Source: Aureimonas mangrovi (GTDB lineage: Bacteria; Pseudomonadota; Alphaproteobacteria; Rhizobiales; Rhizobiaceae). From it: a stretch of DNA of 64,000 nucleotides. Below, piece by piece: positions 1 to 9,071 of this stretch. Every line of letters begins with the position of its first letter. Position 1 is the first letter of the stretch. The DNA lies in assembly GCF_014058705.1 (NCBI RefSeq), contig NZ_CP059692.1:3078501-3142500 (forward strand). Direction: 5' to 3'. The notes beneath the pieces were generated by a model. It was not told the DNA's origin and made no database searches. It worked only from the letters and a program-made list of their open reading frames with translations. Position numbers and translations under genes: made by a program.

Positions 1-1107
1 GCGCCACAGACCGCCGAGCGCGCGGATGTCGCGCGTGCCGGCCCCGTGGTCGATCGAGCCGGCCACCATGAAAAGGCAGGCCTTGGCCAGCGAGTGGGAG
101 ATCAAGTAGAGGACCGCCGCCTCCAGCGCGAGCTCGGAGCCGATGCCGATCATCATCACCAGAAGGCCGAGCGAGGCGACCGTCGTGTAGGCGAGCATCA
201 GCTTCACGTCGCTCTGCCGGATCGACAGGAGCGCGCCGACGACAAGCGTGACGCCGCCGAAGACGGGCAGGATGATCTCCCACATCGGCGTACCCCCGAG
301 CACGGGGAAGAAACGCATCAGCAGATAGATGCCCGCCTTCACCATCGTCGCCGAATGCAGATAGGCCGAGACGGGCGTCGGCGCTTCCATGGCGTTCGGC
401 AGCCAGACATGGAACGGCATCTGCGCGGACTTGGTGAAGGCGCCGATCAGGAGGAGGATCAGGACCGGCACGTAAGCGCCGCTCTCGATGATCGCCTCGG
501 GCTGATCGAGGATTTCGGACAGCGACGAGAGCCCTGTCGTCTCGCGGATCATGATCAGGCCGGCGAGAAGGGCGAGGCCGCCGCCGCCCGTGATCACCAG
601 CGCCTGGATCGCACCGCGACGTGCGGCCTCTCGCTCGTGCTCGAAGCCGATCAGAAGGAAGGACGTGATCGACGTCAGCTCCCAGAAGATGAAGAGCGTG
701 ATGAGGTCGTCGGCAAGCACGAGGCCGAGCATCGACCCCATGAACATAAGAATAAACGCATAAAACTGCCGAATACGTGGGCTCTTCTCGAGATAGCCCC
801 CCGTATAGACGACGATCAACGCACCAATGCCCAGGATCAACAACGCGAAGGCGTAAGAGAGACCGTCCAGTCGGAAGGACATCCGCACGTCGAACGCGGG
901 AATCCAGTCGAACCCGGCCAGCATGATCTGCCGGCCCTGAACTTCCTCGCTCAACGCAAATATCAAGAGGAAGCCGGCGACAGGGAAGAGCGCAAGAACG
1001 AGCGCTGCCATGCGGCCGAAAACTCGCCCGATGGGCGAAGAGAGTGCGGCACCGACGAAGGGAAGAGCGATCGCTAGGTAGAAAAATTGCTCATACCAAG
1101 CGCCCAT
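1..1107 (-). CDS. mrpA: Mrp-type Na+/H+ antiporter subunit A, N-terminal part (runs off left edge)
   Basis: Reverse-strand frame, 369 codons visible, open at the window edge. The product starts MGAWYEQFFYLAIALPFVGA and is a string of membrane helices. It carries the signatures of the NuoL/MrpA ion-translocating family: a helix with FWELTSITSFLLIG containing the conserved glutamate, then KSAQMPFHVWLPNAMEAPTP, then YLHSATMVKAG, and at the edge HSLAKACLFMVAGSIDHGAG followed by TRDI, which favours MrpA over NuoL. MrpA is the large subunit of the multi-subunit cation/proton antiporter of the inner membrane, used in Na+ tolerance and pH homeostasis. Mrp operons usually continue with mrpB/C, so further subunits are expected to the left. 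ATG at 1107 is the only plausible start; upstream is a 225-bp divergent promoter region shared with oligopeptidase B. Confidence 0.9.
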   Translation of the reverse strand, partial: MGAWYEQFFYLAIALPFVGAALSSPIGRVFGRMAALVLALFPVAGFLLIFALSEEVQGRQIMLAGFDWIPAFDVRMSFRLDGLSYAFALLILGIGALIVVYTGGYLEKSPRIRQFYAFILMFMGSMLGLVLADDLITLFIFWELTSITSFLLIGFEHEREAARRGAIQALVITGGGGLALLAGLIMIRETTGLSSLSEILDQPEAIIESGAYVPVLILLLIGAFTKSAQMPFHVWLPNAMEAPTPVSAYLHSATMVKAGIYLLMRFFPVLGGTPMWEIILPVFGGVTLVVGALLSIRQSDVKLMLAYTTVASLGLLVMMIGIGSELALEAAVLYLISHSLAKACLFMVAGSIDHGAGTRDIRALGGLWR

Positions 1108-1332
1108 TTCAGCTCTGTCCCCTCGATTCTCGGATCAACTCCGGCCCGTCCGACCCCGATAGCCGATTTTGTATCCAAAGACGTGCTTTTCAAGGCTGAA
1201 AAGCTTGTGAACGACGTTCGCGCAAGCTTTTTCTCGCGGTTGGTGGCGCTTCCGCCCCGTTGTGTCGCGCACAGGCCGAACCTACTTTGCGCACGCCGCC
1301 CTCCCCTTCGCGTTCATCCGAGACGACATCCC

Positions 1333-3456
1333 ATGTCCAAGCCTGCTTTGCCCGCCGTTCCAGCTCCCGAGCGCCGCCCCGTCGAGAGCGAGTGGCACGG
1401 CGCGCAGCGCGTCGACGACTACGGCTGGATGCGCGCCGACAACTGGCAGGAGATGTTCAAGGACACGACCCTTCTCGATCCGGCGATCCGCGCGCATCTG
1501 GAGGCCGAGAACGCGTATCAGAAGGCAGCGATGGCCGGCAGCGAGCCCTTGATCGCCACGCTCGTCGCGGAGATGCGCGGGCGCATCAAGGAGGATGACT
1601 CGTCCGTACCGGCTCCGGACGGCCCCTTCGCTTACGGCGCGTCCTATCGCGAAGGCGCCGAGTATCCGCGCTTCACGCGCCGGCCGCGCGACGGCGGCGA
1701 GGACGAAATCCTGCTCGATGCGGAGAAGGAGGCTGCCGCGCGCGCCTATTTCTCTCTCGGCGGCGTGTCGCATTCGCCGGACCACCGTCATCTGGCCTGG
1801 GCGCATGACGACAAGGGCTCGGAGTTCTATTCGATCTCCGTGCGCGACCTTTCGACCGGCACCGATGCGCCGGACCGCATCGAGGACACGAGCGGTTCGG
1901 TCGCGTGGGACGATCGCGGGGCGGGCTTCTTCTACACGCGCCTCGACGCGAACCACCGCCCCAGCCGGATCTTCTATCACCGCCTCGGCTCCGATCCCGC
2001 GAGCGACGCGCTCGTCTTCGAGGAAAACGACGCTGGCTTCTTCATGGGTATCGGCGAGACGCAGTCACGCCAGTTCGTGGTGATCGACATCCACGATCAC
2101 GAGACGAGCGAGGCCTGGCTGATACCCTCGGCCAACCCGTCGGCCGAGCCCCGGCTGATCGCCCCGCGCGAGACGGGCGTCGAATACGACGTCGACGAAG
2201 GCGAAGGCACCCTCTACATCCGCACCAATGCGGACGGCGCGCGCGACTTCAAGATCGTGACCGCTCCGCCGCACGCGACCTCGCGCCGCGAGTGGCGGGA
2301 GTTCGTGCCGCACGAGGACGGACGCCTCATCCTCAACCACCTCGTCCTCAAACGCCATCTCGTCTGGCTGGAGCGGCGCGAAGGCCTGCCGCGCATCGTC
2401 GTCAAGCGGCTCTCGGACGGCGAGGAGCATGTCGTCGCCTTCGCGGAAGAAGCCTACTCGCTCGGCCTTTCGGGCACTTACGAGTACGATACGGACACGA
2501 TCCGCTTCGGCTATTCCTCGATGACGACGCCCTCGCAGACCTTCGATTACGACGTGGAGACGCGCGAGCGCACGCTCCTGAAGACGCAGGAAGTGCCCTC
2601 CGGCCACGATCCGCAGGACTACGTGACGCGGCGCATCATGGCGCCGGCGGCCGACGGCGAGACCGTGCCCGTCACGCTCCTCTACCGTGCCGATACGCCG
2701 CTCGACGGCTCGGCCCCGGCAATGCTCTACGGTTATGGCTCCTACGGGATCACCATTCCCGCGAGCTTCAACACAAACGTCCTCAGCCTCGTCGACCGTG
2801 GCTTCGTCTACGCCATCGCCCATATCCGGGGCGGCAAGGACAAGGGCTTTCGCTGGTACGAAGCGGGCCGGCGCGAGCACAAGGCGAACACCTTCACAGA
2901 CTTCATCGCGGCAGCCGACCATCTCGTCGCGGAGGGGTTCACGCGATACGAACGCATCGTCGCGCAGGGCGGTTCGGCGGGCGGCATGCTGATGGGCGCC
3001 ATCGCCAACATGGCGCCCGAGAAGTTCGGAGGCATCGTCGCCGTCGTGCCCTTCGTCGACGTCCTCAACACGATGCTCGACGACACGCTGCCGCTGACGC
3101 CCCCAGAATGGCCCGAATGGGGCAACCCCGTCGCCTCGCCGGCCGACTATGCCACGATCGCCGCCTACAGCCCTTACGAAAACGTCGCCGCGCAGGACTA
3201 TCCGCCGATGCTCGTCCTTGCCGGCCTGACGGACCCACGCGTGACCTATTGGGAACCGGCCAAGTGGGTGGCGCGTCTGCGTGCGACGAAGACCGACGAC
3301 AATCCGGTCATCCTGAAGGTCAACATGGATGCCGGCCATGCCGGCGCGTCGGGCCGGTTCGCGCGGCTGGAGGAAACGGCGACGATCTACGCCTTCGCCA
3401 TCGGCCTCGTCGAAGCCGAGACAATCAGGACAGCGCCTGCAAGGCAGCCTGCCTGA
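1333..3456 (+). CDS. ptrB: Oligopeptidase B (protease II), S9A serine peptidase
   Basis: The 707-aa product matches the S9A prolyl-oligopeptidase family in length and order: N-terminal beta-propeller (about residues 1-430) then an alpha/beta-hydrolase domain. The nucleophile is Ser548 in GGSAGGMLMGA, with Asp634 in LTDPRV and His669 in DAGHAGASGR. Oligopeptidase B cleaves short peptides after Arg/Lys and acts in the cytoplasm or periplasm; no signal peptide is seen. The frame is open further upstream to 1087, but that stretch reads like non-coding sequence and the family N-terminus begins at MSKPALP, so ATG 1333 is used. The 3' end overlaps the convergent argP gene by 32 bp. Confidence 0.93.
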   Translation: MSKPALPAVPAPERRPVESEWHGAQRVDDYGWMRADNWQEMFKDTTLLDPAIRAHLEAENAYQKAAMAGSEPLIATLVAEMRGRIKEDDSSVPAPDGPFAYGASYREGAEYPRFTRRPRDGGEDEILLDAEKEAAARAYFSLGGVSHSPDHRHLAWAHDDKGSEFYSISVRDLSTGTDAPDRIEDTSGSVAWDDRGAGFFYTRLDANHRPSRIFYHRLGSDPASDALVFEENDAGFFMGIGETQSRQFVVIDIHDHETSEAWLIPSANPSAEPRLIAPRETGVEYDVDEGEGTLYIRTNADGARDFKIVTAPPHATSRREWREFVPHEDGRLILNHLVLKRHLVWLERREGLPRIVVKRLSDGEEHVVAFAEEAYSLGLSGTYEYDTDTIRFGYSSMTTPSQTFDYDVETRERTLLKTQEVPSGHDPQDYVTRRIMAPAADGETVPVTLLYRADTPLDGSAPAMLYGYGSYGITIPASFNTNVLSLVDRGFVYAIAHIRGGKDKGFRWYEAGRREHKANTFTDFIAAADHLVAEGFTRYERIVAQGGSAGGMLMGAIANMAPEKFGGIVAVVPFVDVLNTMLDDTLPLTPPEWPEWGNPVASPADYATIAAYSPYENVAAQDYPPMLVLAGLTDPRVTYWEPAKWVARLRATKTDDNPVILKVNMDAGHAGASGRFARLEETATIYAFAIGLVEAETIRTAPARQPA

Positions 3457-4303
3457 CGGCCGCGGTCAGCCTGTCGAGCGCGCGCACCGGCAGGCGCAGC
3501 GCGATCCAGTAGAGCTCCACCTCGATCCGCGCGCCGGGCACCAGTTCCATGAGGCGCCCGGCGGCGAGATGCTCTTCGGCGAGGGAAACCGGCTGCATGC
3601 CCCAGCCGAGGCCGGCGAGTGCGAGATCGAGCATTCCGTGCGTCGAGGGTGCCCACGCCGTCGGGGCGGCAAGGTCAACCCCGAGGGTTTCGCGTGCCCA
3701 TCGCGCCTGCAAGCCGTCGCGTCGGTCGAAGCGCAGGTGCGGCGCGGTCGCGAGCGAGGCGGCGTCGACGCCGCCGGCGAAATGCCGCTCGACGAAAGCC
3801 GGGCTCGCGCAGGCGGCATAGCGTATCGCGCCGAGTCGCACCGTGCGGCAGCCCTGCACCGGTTTCGGGTCGGCGGTGACCACGGCGAGCACTTCGCCCG
3901 AACGCAGGCGCTCGGCCGTGTGGTCCTCGTCATCCAGCGTCAAATCGAGAAGAACGCCGGTTTCCTGCGCGAAAGCCGCGGCCGCCTGCGGAAACCACGT
4001 GGCGAGGCTGTCGGCATTGACGGCGATGCGCAGGGCCTGCACTTCGGCGCCGCCGCTCAGCGCGGGGGCGAGATCGGCCTCCAACAATCGCACGCGATCG
4101 AGATGAGCGCAGAGAGCTCGGCCGAGTTCGGTCGGCCGGCACGGCTGGCTACGCACCACGAGGATCGCGCCCAGGCGCTCTTCCAGCCCGCGCACGCGCT
4201 GCGAAACCGCCGAAGGCGTGATGGCGAGCGATGTCGCGGCCCGTTCGAACGAACCTTCGCGGATCACGGCGCCGAGCGCCGCGAGAGACTGGTAGTCGAG
4301 CAT
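3425..4303 (-). CDS. argP: LysR-family regulator of the ArgP/IciA type
   Basis: 292-aa LysR regulator. The N-terminal winged helix-turn-helix (about residues 1-60) contains GSFERAATSLAITPSAVSQR, followed by a periplasmic-binding-protein-like effector domain. MLDYQSLAALGAVIREGSFE is the usual ArgP opening, so ATG 4303 is preferred over the ATG four codons upstream (4315). In the known family ArgP senses lysine/arginine and activates an exporter. Here it is divergent to a LysE-type exporter 62 bp away, the classic ArgP-ArgO/LysG-LysE arrangement, so the exporter is the likely target and the short intergenic gap the operator. Confidence 0.88.
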   Translation of the reverse strand: MLDYQSLAALGAVIREGSFERAATSLAITPSAVSQRVRGLEERLGAILVVRSQPCRPTELGRALCAHLDRVRLLEADLAPALSGGAEVQALRIAVNADSLATWFPQAAAAFAQETGVLLDLTLDDEDHTAERLRSGEVLAVVTADPKPVQGCRTVRLGAIRYAACASPAFVERHFAGGVDAASLATAPHLRFDRRDGLQARWARETLGVDLAAPTAWAPSTHGMLDLALAGLGWGMQPVSLAEEHLAAGRLMELVPGARIEVELYWIALRLPVRALDRLTAAVRQAALQALS

Positions 4304-4365
4304 GAATGAAGCCATGCTTCACTGAATGTAGAAGAACAAGTTTTTCTTTTTTTCGCACTCGGGCG

Positions 4366-4998
4366 ATGAGCCTGCGCATGTCGCCCTCGCTCGCTCCTCT
4401 CCTCGCCGGTTTTGCACTCTCGCTGGCGTTGATCGTCGCGATCGGCGCCCAGAACCTCTTCGTCCTGCGGCAGGGCCTTCGCGGCGAGCATGTCGGGCCG
4501 ATCGTGCTGTTCTGCGGCATCTGCGACGCGGCTCTGATCCTGATCGGCGTCGCCGGCGTCGGGGCCGCACTCGCCGCCATCCCTCAGCTCACAGTGATCA
4601 TGACGCTCGGCGGCGCGCTTTTCCTCTTCGCCTACGGGCTGATCGCGCTTCGCCGGACGCTGCGGCCCGGCGCGCTCGTCGCCGATCCGTCCGTCGGCGG
4701 GAAATCGTTGAGGACCGCGCTCCTCGCGACGGCCGGCTTCACATTCCTCAACCCGCATGTCTATCTCGACACAATGCTCCTGATGGGTACGGCGGGCGCC
4801 GCGCAGCCCGCCGCCACGCGGCCGCTTTTCGTGGCGGGCGCGGTAGCGGCGAGCTTCCTGTGGTTCGCAGCCCTCGGCTACGGCGCGCGCCTTCTGCAAC
4901 CGCTCTTCGCAAGGCCGGCCGCCTGGCGCGCGCTGGACGCTGGCGTCGGCGTCACCATGCTGACGCTTTCGGCGCTGCTCGTGCGCAGCGCGTTGTGA
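4366..4998 (+). CDS. LysE/ArgO-type amino acid exporter
   Basis: 210-aa inner-membrane protein with about six hydrophobic segments. The family signature ALIVAIGAQNLFVLRQGL lies near the N-terminus and a second conserved region, FTFLNPHVYLDTMLLMG, in the middle. LysE-family members export lysine, arginine or related basic amino acids. The reading frame is open to 4306, but that would overlap argP and add a hydrophilic tail; ATG 4366 (or 4378) gives the family length. Divergent from argP, which probably controls it. Confidence 0.88.
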   Translation: MSLRMSPSLAPLLAGFALSLALIVAIGAQNLFVLRQGLRGEHVGPIVLFCGICDAALILIGVAGVGAALAAIPQLTVIMTLGGALFLFAYGLIALRRTLRPGALVADPSVGGKSLRTALLATAGFTFLNPHVYLDTMLLMGTAGAAQPAATRPLFVAGAVAASFLWFAALGYGARLLQPLFARPAAWRALDAGVGVTMLTLSALLVRSAL

Positions 4999-5007
4999 AA
5001 GTGCCGG

Positions 5008-5841
5008 TCAGGCGTCCGGGCGGTCGGCCGAGAAGGCGACCTCCTTCTGCGCACGCACCGCGTCGAGCCGCTTGCCGAGCTCGCGCTCGATGCTCTCATA
5101 GGCCGTGCTGCCGAGGGTGAGCCGCAGCGCCGGGTGCTCGGCGTCCCCCGCCGCGATCATCGCGTCCACCGTGCGTTCCGCATCGCCCTTGATGGCGAAG
5201 CTGCCGTCGCTCAAGGCCCTGCGGATCGCGCCGGACGGCGTGTCGGCATAGGCCGTGATTGGGTCGGCCATGTCGAGGCCGGCGGCGAAGTTCGTTCCCG
5301 TCGGCCCCGGCTCGACGATGACGAAATCGATGCCGAGCGGAGCCACCTCCTGCGCGACGCCCTCGACGAAGCCTTCGATACCCCATTTCGTCGCGTGGTA
5401 GAGCGAGAAGTTCGGATAGGCGATCTGGCCGCCTTCCGACGAGACCTGAAGGATGCGCCCGCCGCCCTGGGCCCGAAGATGCGGCAGGCTCGCACGGATG
5501 ACCGCGATGGAGCCGGTGAGGTTGGTGGCGATCTGGCGCTCGATCTGCACGTCGCTCAGTTCCTCGGCTGCGCCGAAGAGGCCGTAGCCGGCATTGCTGA
5601 CGATGGCGTCGATGCGTCCGGCTCTCGCGAAGGCCCTGTCGATGGTCGCGCGCACGGCCTCGACCTCGGTGACGTCGAGCCGCAGGATGGTCAGGGCCCC
5701 GCCGTACTGAGCGCTGAGATCGTCCATCGCGCTCTCGCGCCGCACGGTCGCGATGACCTTATCGCCGCGTGCCAGAAGCTTCTCCGCCATGATGCGGCCG
5801 AGGCCGGAAGATGCGCCGGTGATGAGCCAGGTCTTCGTCAT
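5008..5841 (-). CDS. Short-chain dehydrogenase/reductase
   Basis: 277-aa classical SDR. Residues 8-15 are the nucleotide-binding TGASSGLG, NAG is at 83-85, Ser134/135 and the catalytic Tyr148-x3-Lys152 (YHATK) are all present, so it should be an active NAD(P)-dependent oxidoreductase. The substrate is unknown. A very good ribosome-binding site (AAGGAG, 6 nt before the start) selects ATG 5841; an ATG five codons upstream lacks one. It is divergent from a LysR gene across 95 bp, a common arrangement in which the LysR controls the dehydrogenase. Confidence 0.9.
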   Translation of the reverse strand: MTKTWLITGASSGLGRIMAEKLLARGDKVIATVRRESAMDDLSAQYGGALTILRLDVTEVEAVRATIDRAFARAGRIDAIVSNAGYGLFGAAEELSDVQIERQIATNLTGSIAVIRASLPHLRAQGGGRILQVSSEGGQIAYPNFSLYHATKWGIEGFVEGVAQEVAPLGIDFVIVEPGPTGTNFAAGLDMADPITAYADTPSGAIRRALSDGSFAIKGDAERTVDAMIAAGDAEHPALRLTLGSTAYESIERELGKRLDAVRAQKEVAFSADRPDA

Positions 5842-5936
5842 GAAACTCTCCTTCATTGGATGAGCCTCACTTAAAGACGGACGAATTATCCTGTTAGATA
5901 CGGCAATCGATATGCGCCGGTGAAAGATTGGCACCA

Positions 5937-6866
5937 ATGGGAAAACCCAGCCTCGCGGATCTCTCCGCCTTCGCGGCCGTCGCGCGCCGGCGCAGCTTCC
6001 GCAAGGCGGCCGATGCCCTCGGCGTTTCGCGTTCCTCACTGAGCCACACGGTGATCGCGTTGGAGAAGGCGCTTGGTGTCCGGCTTCTCAATCGCACCAC
6101 GCGCAGCGTCGAGCCCACGCAGGCGGGCGCCGCCCTCCTTTCGCGCATCGAACCGCTGCTCGGCGAGTTCGACGCCGCGATCGACGCCATCTCCGAGGTG
6201 GGTGGCACGGTTTCAGGCGCGCTGCGCATCAATTGCGGCGAGGAGGCCGCCGACCGTCTTCTGCAGTCCATCGTGCCGGCCTTCCTCGGTCGCTTCCCGA
6301 ATGTCGAGCTGGAGATCGCGACCGACGGCCGCCTGGTCGACATTGTCGCGGAAGGCTTCGACGCGGGCGTTCGCCTGCACGAGAGCGTGCCGCAGGACAT
6401 GACCGCCGTGCCCTTCGGCGGGCCGATGCGCTTTCTGGCCGTCGCCGCGCCCGACTATCTCGCTCGGCACGGAGGACCGATGACGCCGGAGGACCTGCAC
6501 CGCCATCGCTGTATCCGCCACCGCCTGCCGAGCGGACGGAGCTATCGCTGGGAGTTCGAGCGGCATGGCGAGGCGATGACAGTCGACGTGCCCGGCGCGC
6601 TGACGCTCAGCCATACCGGGTTGATGGCCAAGGCTGCCGCTGGCGGCAACGGAATCGCCTTCGTGCCGGAGCCCGTCGCCCGAGAACGGCTGGCATCCGG
6701 CGCGCTCGTCGCGGTGCTCGAAGACTGGAGCCCGCCCTTCGCGGGCCTGTGCCTCTATTATCCCGGCCATCGGCACGTGCCGGCGCCGCTGCGCGCCTTT
6801 ATCGACACCCTAAAGGAGATCGACGGCGACCGCCTCTACTCGACGGCCGGCACCGCGCGCAGATAG
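5937..6866 (+). CDS. LysR-family transcriptional regulator (divergent to SDR)
   Basis: 309-aa LysR protein. The helix-turn-helix contains FRKAADALGVSRSSLSHTVI at about residues 20-40, and the effector domain (about 90-295) has the LysR pattern GFDAGVRLHESVPQDM. ATG 5937 is preceded by GAAAG at 5922; a TTG at 5928 is in frame but too close to that site. It likely regulates the divergent SDR. The last 31 bp overlap the 3' end of the convergent cytochrome gene. Confidence 0.88.
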   Translation: MGKPSLADLSAFAAVARRRSFRKAADALGVSRSSLSHTVIALEKALGVRLLNRTTRSVEPTQAGAALLSRIEPLLGEFDAAIDAISEVGGTVSGALRINCGEEAADRLLQSIVPAFLGRFPNVELEIATDGRLVDIVAEGFDAGVRLHESVPQDMTAVPFGGPMRFLAVAAPDYLARHGGPMTPEDLHRHRCIRHRLPSGRSYRWEFERHGEAMTVDVPGALTLSHTGLMAKAAAGGNGIAFVPEPVARERLASGALVAVLEDWSPPFAGLCLYYPGHRHVPAPLRAFIDTLKEIDGDRLYSTAGTARR

Positions 6867-7735
6867 GCCGCGATCGCCTCGCGATCCTCAGCCGCAAGAA
6901 GCGCCATGTTGTCGATCACATCGGCCATCGCACCGCCCGCGACGTCGAAATCGGGCGTGAAGCCGCTTTCGAGATAATAGGCGATGTCGCTCTCGCTCCA
7001 GTCGAGGCCGCCCGGCGTGATGTTCGGCACCGTCCCCTCGCCTTCCGGATTCGGCCCGCCGCCGAGCCAGCGCGCCGTATCGAGCCCGCCATAGCCGCCG
7101 AGCGTGCGCGGGGTGTGGCACTCGCCGCAATGCGCCGGCCCCTCGACGAGATAACGGCCGCGCTGGAGTTGCGCGGACGCATCCGACGGCAGGTCCACGA
7201 CGGGCGCATCCGACAGGAAGGCGCGCTTCCATAGCCCGAGGCCGAAGCGCAGATCGAACGGGAAGGCGATTTCGTTCTGCGGCGCGCGCCCTTCGACGGG
7301 CGGCAGCGTCAGCAGGAAGGCGTGCAGATCGGCGACGTCGCCCGGCGTCATCCGCGCATAGGAGGTGTAGGGAAAGGCGGGATAGAGATGCTGGCCGCCC
7401 GGCGCGACGCCGCGTTGCATCGCATTGGCGAAATCGGCCAGCGACCAGGCGCCGATGCCGTCCGTCTCATGCGGCGAGATGTTGGGGCCGTGGAAGGTGC
7501 CCACGGCGGTCTCCAACGCCTCGCCACCGCCGAGTTCGGGCGCCTCGGCGTCCCCACCGCTCATGTGACAGGAGGCGCAGCCGCCGGCGTTGAAGACCAC
7601 ACGGCCACGCCTGGCATCTCCGCTGCCCTCAGCCGCGACGGCTTCGGGCGGCAGGCGTTGCGGCAGGGCCAGCGCCCACACGGCGCCGGCCGCGACGACG
7701 ACAACCGATGCGCCGATCGCGACCGCCCGGCGCAT
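6836..7735 (-). CDS. Membrane-anchored dihaem cytochrome c
   Basis: 299 aa with an N-terminal hydrophobic anchor or signal (residues 5-25) and two haem-c motifs, CASCH at 53-57 and CGECH at 204-208, each followed by a cytochrome-c fold; methionine ligands are plausible (MAD, MTPGD). It resembles the cytochrome subunits of periplasmic dehydrogenases (gluconate/alcohol type), but no dehydrogenase flavoprotein or quinoprotein is adjacent, so its electron donor is unknown. It begins 6 nt after the upstream cytochrome c556-like gene ends, so the two are probably co-transcribed. Confidence 0.88.
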   Translation of the reverse strand: MRRAVAIGASVVVVAAGAVWALALPQRLPPEAVAAEGSGDARRGRVVFNAGGCASCHMSGGDAEAPELGGGEALETAVGTFHGPNISPHETDGIGAWSLADFANAMQRGVAPGGQHLYPAFPYTSYARMTPGDVADLHAFLLTLPPVEGRAPQNEIAFPFDLRFGLGLWKRAFLSDAPVVDLPSDASAQLQRGRYLVEGPAHCGECHTPRTLGGYGGLDTARWLGGGPNPEGEGTVPNITPGGLDWSESDIAYYLESGFTPDFDVAGGAMADVIDNMALLAAEDREAIAAYLRAVPAVE

Positions 7736-7741
7736 CGCCGA

Positions 7742-8194
7742 TCAGTTCCGGCGGACGCGGAAGTCTTCGTGGCAGGCGCGGCAGTTCTGCGAAACCTCGC
7801 CGAAGAGCGTGCGGAACTCCTCCAGCGTCTGCGGCGCGGCTTCAGCAGCCCCGGCGGTCGCGACTTCCATCGCCTCTGCGCGTTCGCGGAACTCGTCCGG
7901 CCTCTCGAAGATCGCAGGCGCTGCCTCGGTCTCGTCATCCGTCTCGGTGCCGGCCGGGAACAGATCGGCAAAGCCGGTGATGGCTTCGTTCATGGTCGTC
8001 AAGACCTCGGCTGCCGTCTGCGGATCGAACTCGGTGTCGCCGCGGATCATCTGGCCGCCGGTGCGAGAGGCGTCACCGATCACGTCCATGCGCTGCTTGC
8101 GTTCGGCGATCGGGTCGTGCGTCTCCTGCGCGAAAGATGCCCCGGCAACGCCTGCCAGAAGGCCGACGCAGACGATCAGCGTGGTGCGGTTCAT
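7742..8194 (-). CDS. Cytochrome c'/c556 family protein
   Basis: 150-aa secreted protein with a signal peptide ending at about ASFAQ (residue 23), a four-helix-bundle-like body (QRMDVIGDASRTGGQMIRG, then TMNEAITGFADLF) and a single C-terminal haem motif CRACH at 138-142, the typical place for class II cytochromes c. The frame is open to 8254, but only MNRTTLIVC starts a proper signal peptide, with GGGGA upstream. First gene of a two-gene unit with the dihaem cytochrome. The role is probably periplasmic electron transfer or gas/redox sensing. Confidence 0.85.
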   Translation of the reverse strand: MNRTTLIVCVGLLAGVAGASFAQETHDPIAERKQRMDVIGDASRTGGQMIRGDTEFDPQTAAEVLTTMNEAITGFADLFPAGTETDDETEAAPAIFERPDEFRERAEAMEVATAGAAEAAPQTLEEFRTLFGEVSQNCRACHEDFRVRRN

Positions 8195-8298
8195 GCGAGC
8201 GATTCCCCGAGCTGTCCCGAAGGCGAAGATGGCACGACGAGCCGCATTCAACATGCCGCCAGGATGGAATCGTTCTCAAGAAGGCGTGATGCCAAGGG

Positions 8299-8331
8299 AA
8301 AAGGCCCCGCTCGGGTGAACGGGGCCTTGTC
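8299..8331 (-). terminator. Rho-independent terminator of the superoxide dismutase gene
   Basis: Perfect 8-bp stem AAGGCCCC (8301-8308) / GGGGCCTT (8321-8328). Read on the minus strand it is followed by a TTTT tract and lies about 27 bp after the sodB stop. Confidence 0.8.
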
Positions 8332-8355
8332 ATTCCGGTAACTGCTGGGCTGCGA

Positions 8356-8958
8356 TCAGCCGCGCGCGGCCTCGTAGCGCTCGAGCACGTAATCCCAGTT
8401 GATCAGGCTGTCGACGAACGCCTCGAGATATTTCGGGCGGGCGTTGCGATAGTCGATGTAATAGGAGTGCTCCCAGACGTCGACGCCCAGGATCGGCGTC
8501 GCGCCCTGGACGAGCGGGTTCTCGCCGTTCGGCGTCTTCACGATCTGGAGCTTGCCGTCCTTGACGGCGACCCAGGCCCAGCCCGAGCCGAACTGGCTCT
8601 TGCCCGCCTCGATGAAGTCCGTGCGGAACTTGTCGTAGCCGCCCAGATCCGAATCGAAGGCGGTCTGCAGCGCGCCCGGCAGGCTCTTGCCGCCGCCGTT
8701 CGGCTTCATCCACTTCCAGAAGTGGATGTGGTTGTAGTGCTGGGCCACGTTGTTGAAGAGCGGCTGGTTCTGCCCGTGCGACTTCTTCACCACCTCTTCG
8801 ACGGAGGCTTCGGCCATGCCGGCTTCGGCGGCCAGCTTGTTGCCCATGTCGACATAGGCCTGATGGTGCTTGTCGTGATGGTACTCCAGCGTCTCCTTCG
8901 ACATGAAGGGCTGAAGGGCGTCGTAGGCGTAAGGGAGTTCGGGAAGGGTGAAGGCCAC
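8356..8958 (-). CDS. sodB: Superoxide dismutase, Fe/Mn family
   Basis: 200-aa cytoplasmic enzyme converting superoxide to oxygen and peroxide. The N-terminal helical domain has LEYHHDKHHQAYV with metal ligand His27, then QHYNHIHFWKWM with the second ligand; the C-terminal domain has GVDVWEHSYYIDYRNARP with the Asp and His ligands. Whether it uses Fe or Mn cannot be settled by eye; the NHIHFWKWMKPNGGG region is like the iron type. Monocistronic, with its own terminator. Confidence 0.95.
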   Translation of the reverse strand: MAFTLPELPYAYDALQPFMSKETLEYHHDKHHQAYVDMGNKLAAEAGMAEASVEEVVKKSHGQNQPLFNNVAQHYNHIHFWKWMKPNGGGKSLPGALQTAFDSDLGGYDKFRTDFIEAGKSQFGSGWAWVAVKDGKLQIVKTPNGENPLVQGATPILGVDVWEHSYYIDYRNARPKYLEAFVDSLINWDYVLERYEAARG

Positions 8959-9071
8959 GGGGCGTCTCCTTTTTCGTCTGCCTTGTGGCAGGGGCGACCG
9001 GCGGCCCTCCCCTGCACTGAACTTCGCGCGCGTTACCTAGGGCCGCAAAGGCCCCATGTCAGCACCAAGCG

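Noticed and set aside
46..1077. Long plus-strand open frame, 343 codons
   Set aside because: Product is His/Arg/Asp/Glu-rich without structure; the opposite strand encodes an unmistakable MrpA.
1905..3512. Plus-strand open frame of 535 codons inside ptrB
   Set aside because: Arg-rich shadow of the S9A peptidase frame, typical for GC-rich DNA.
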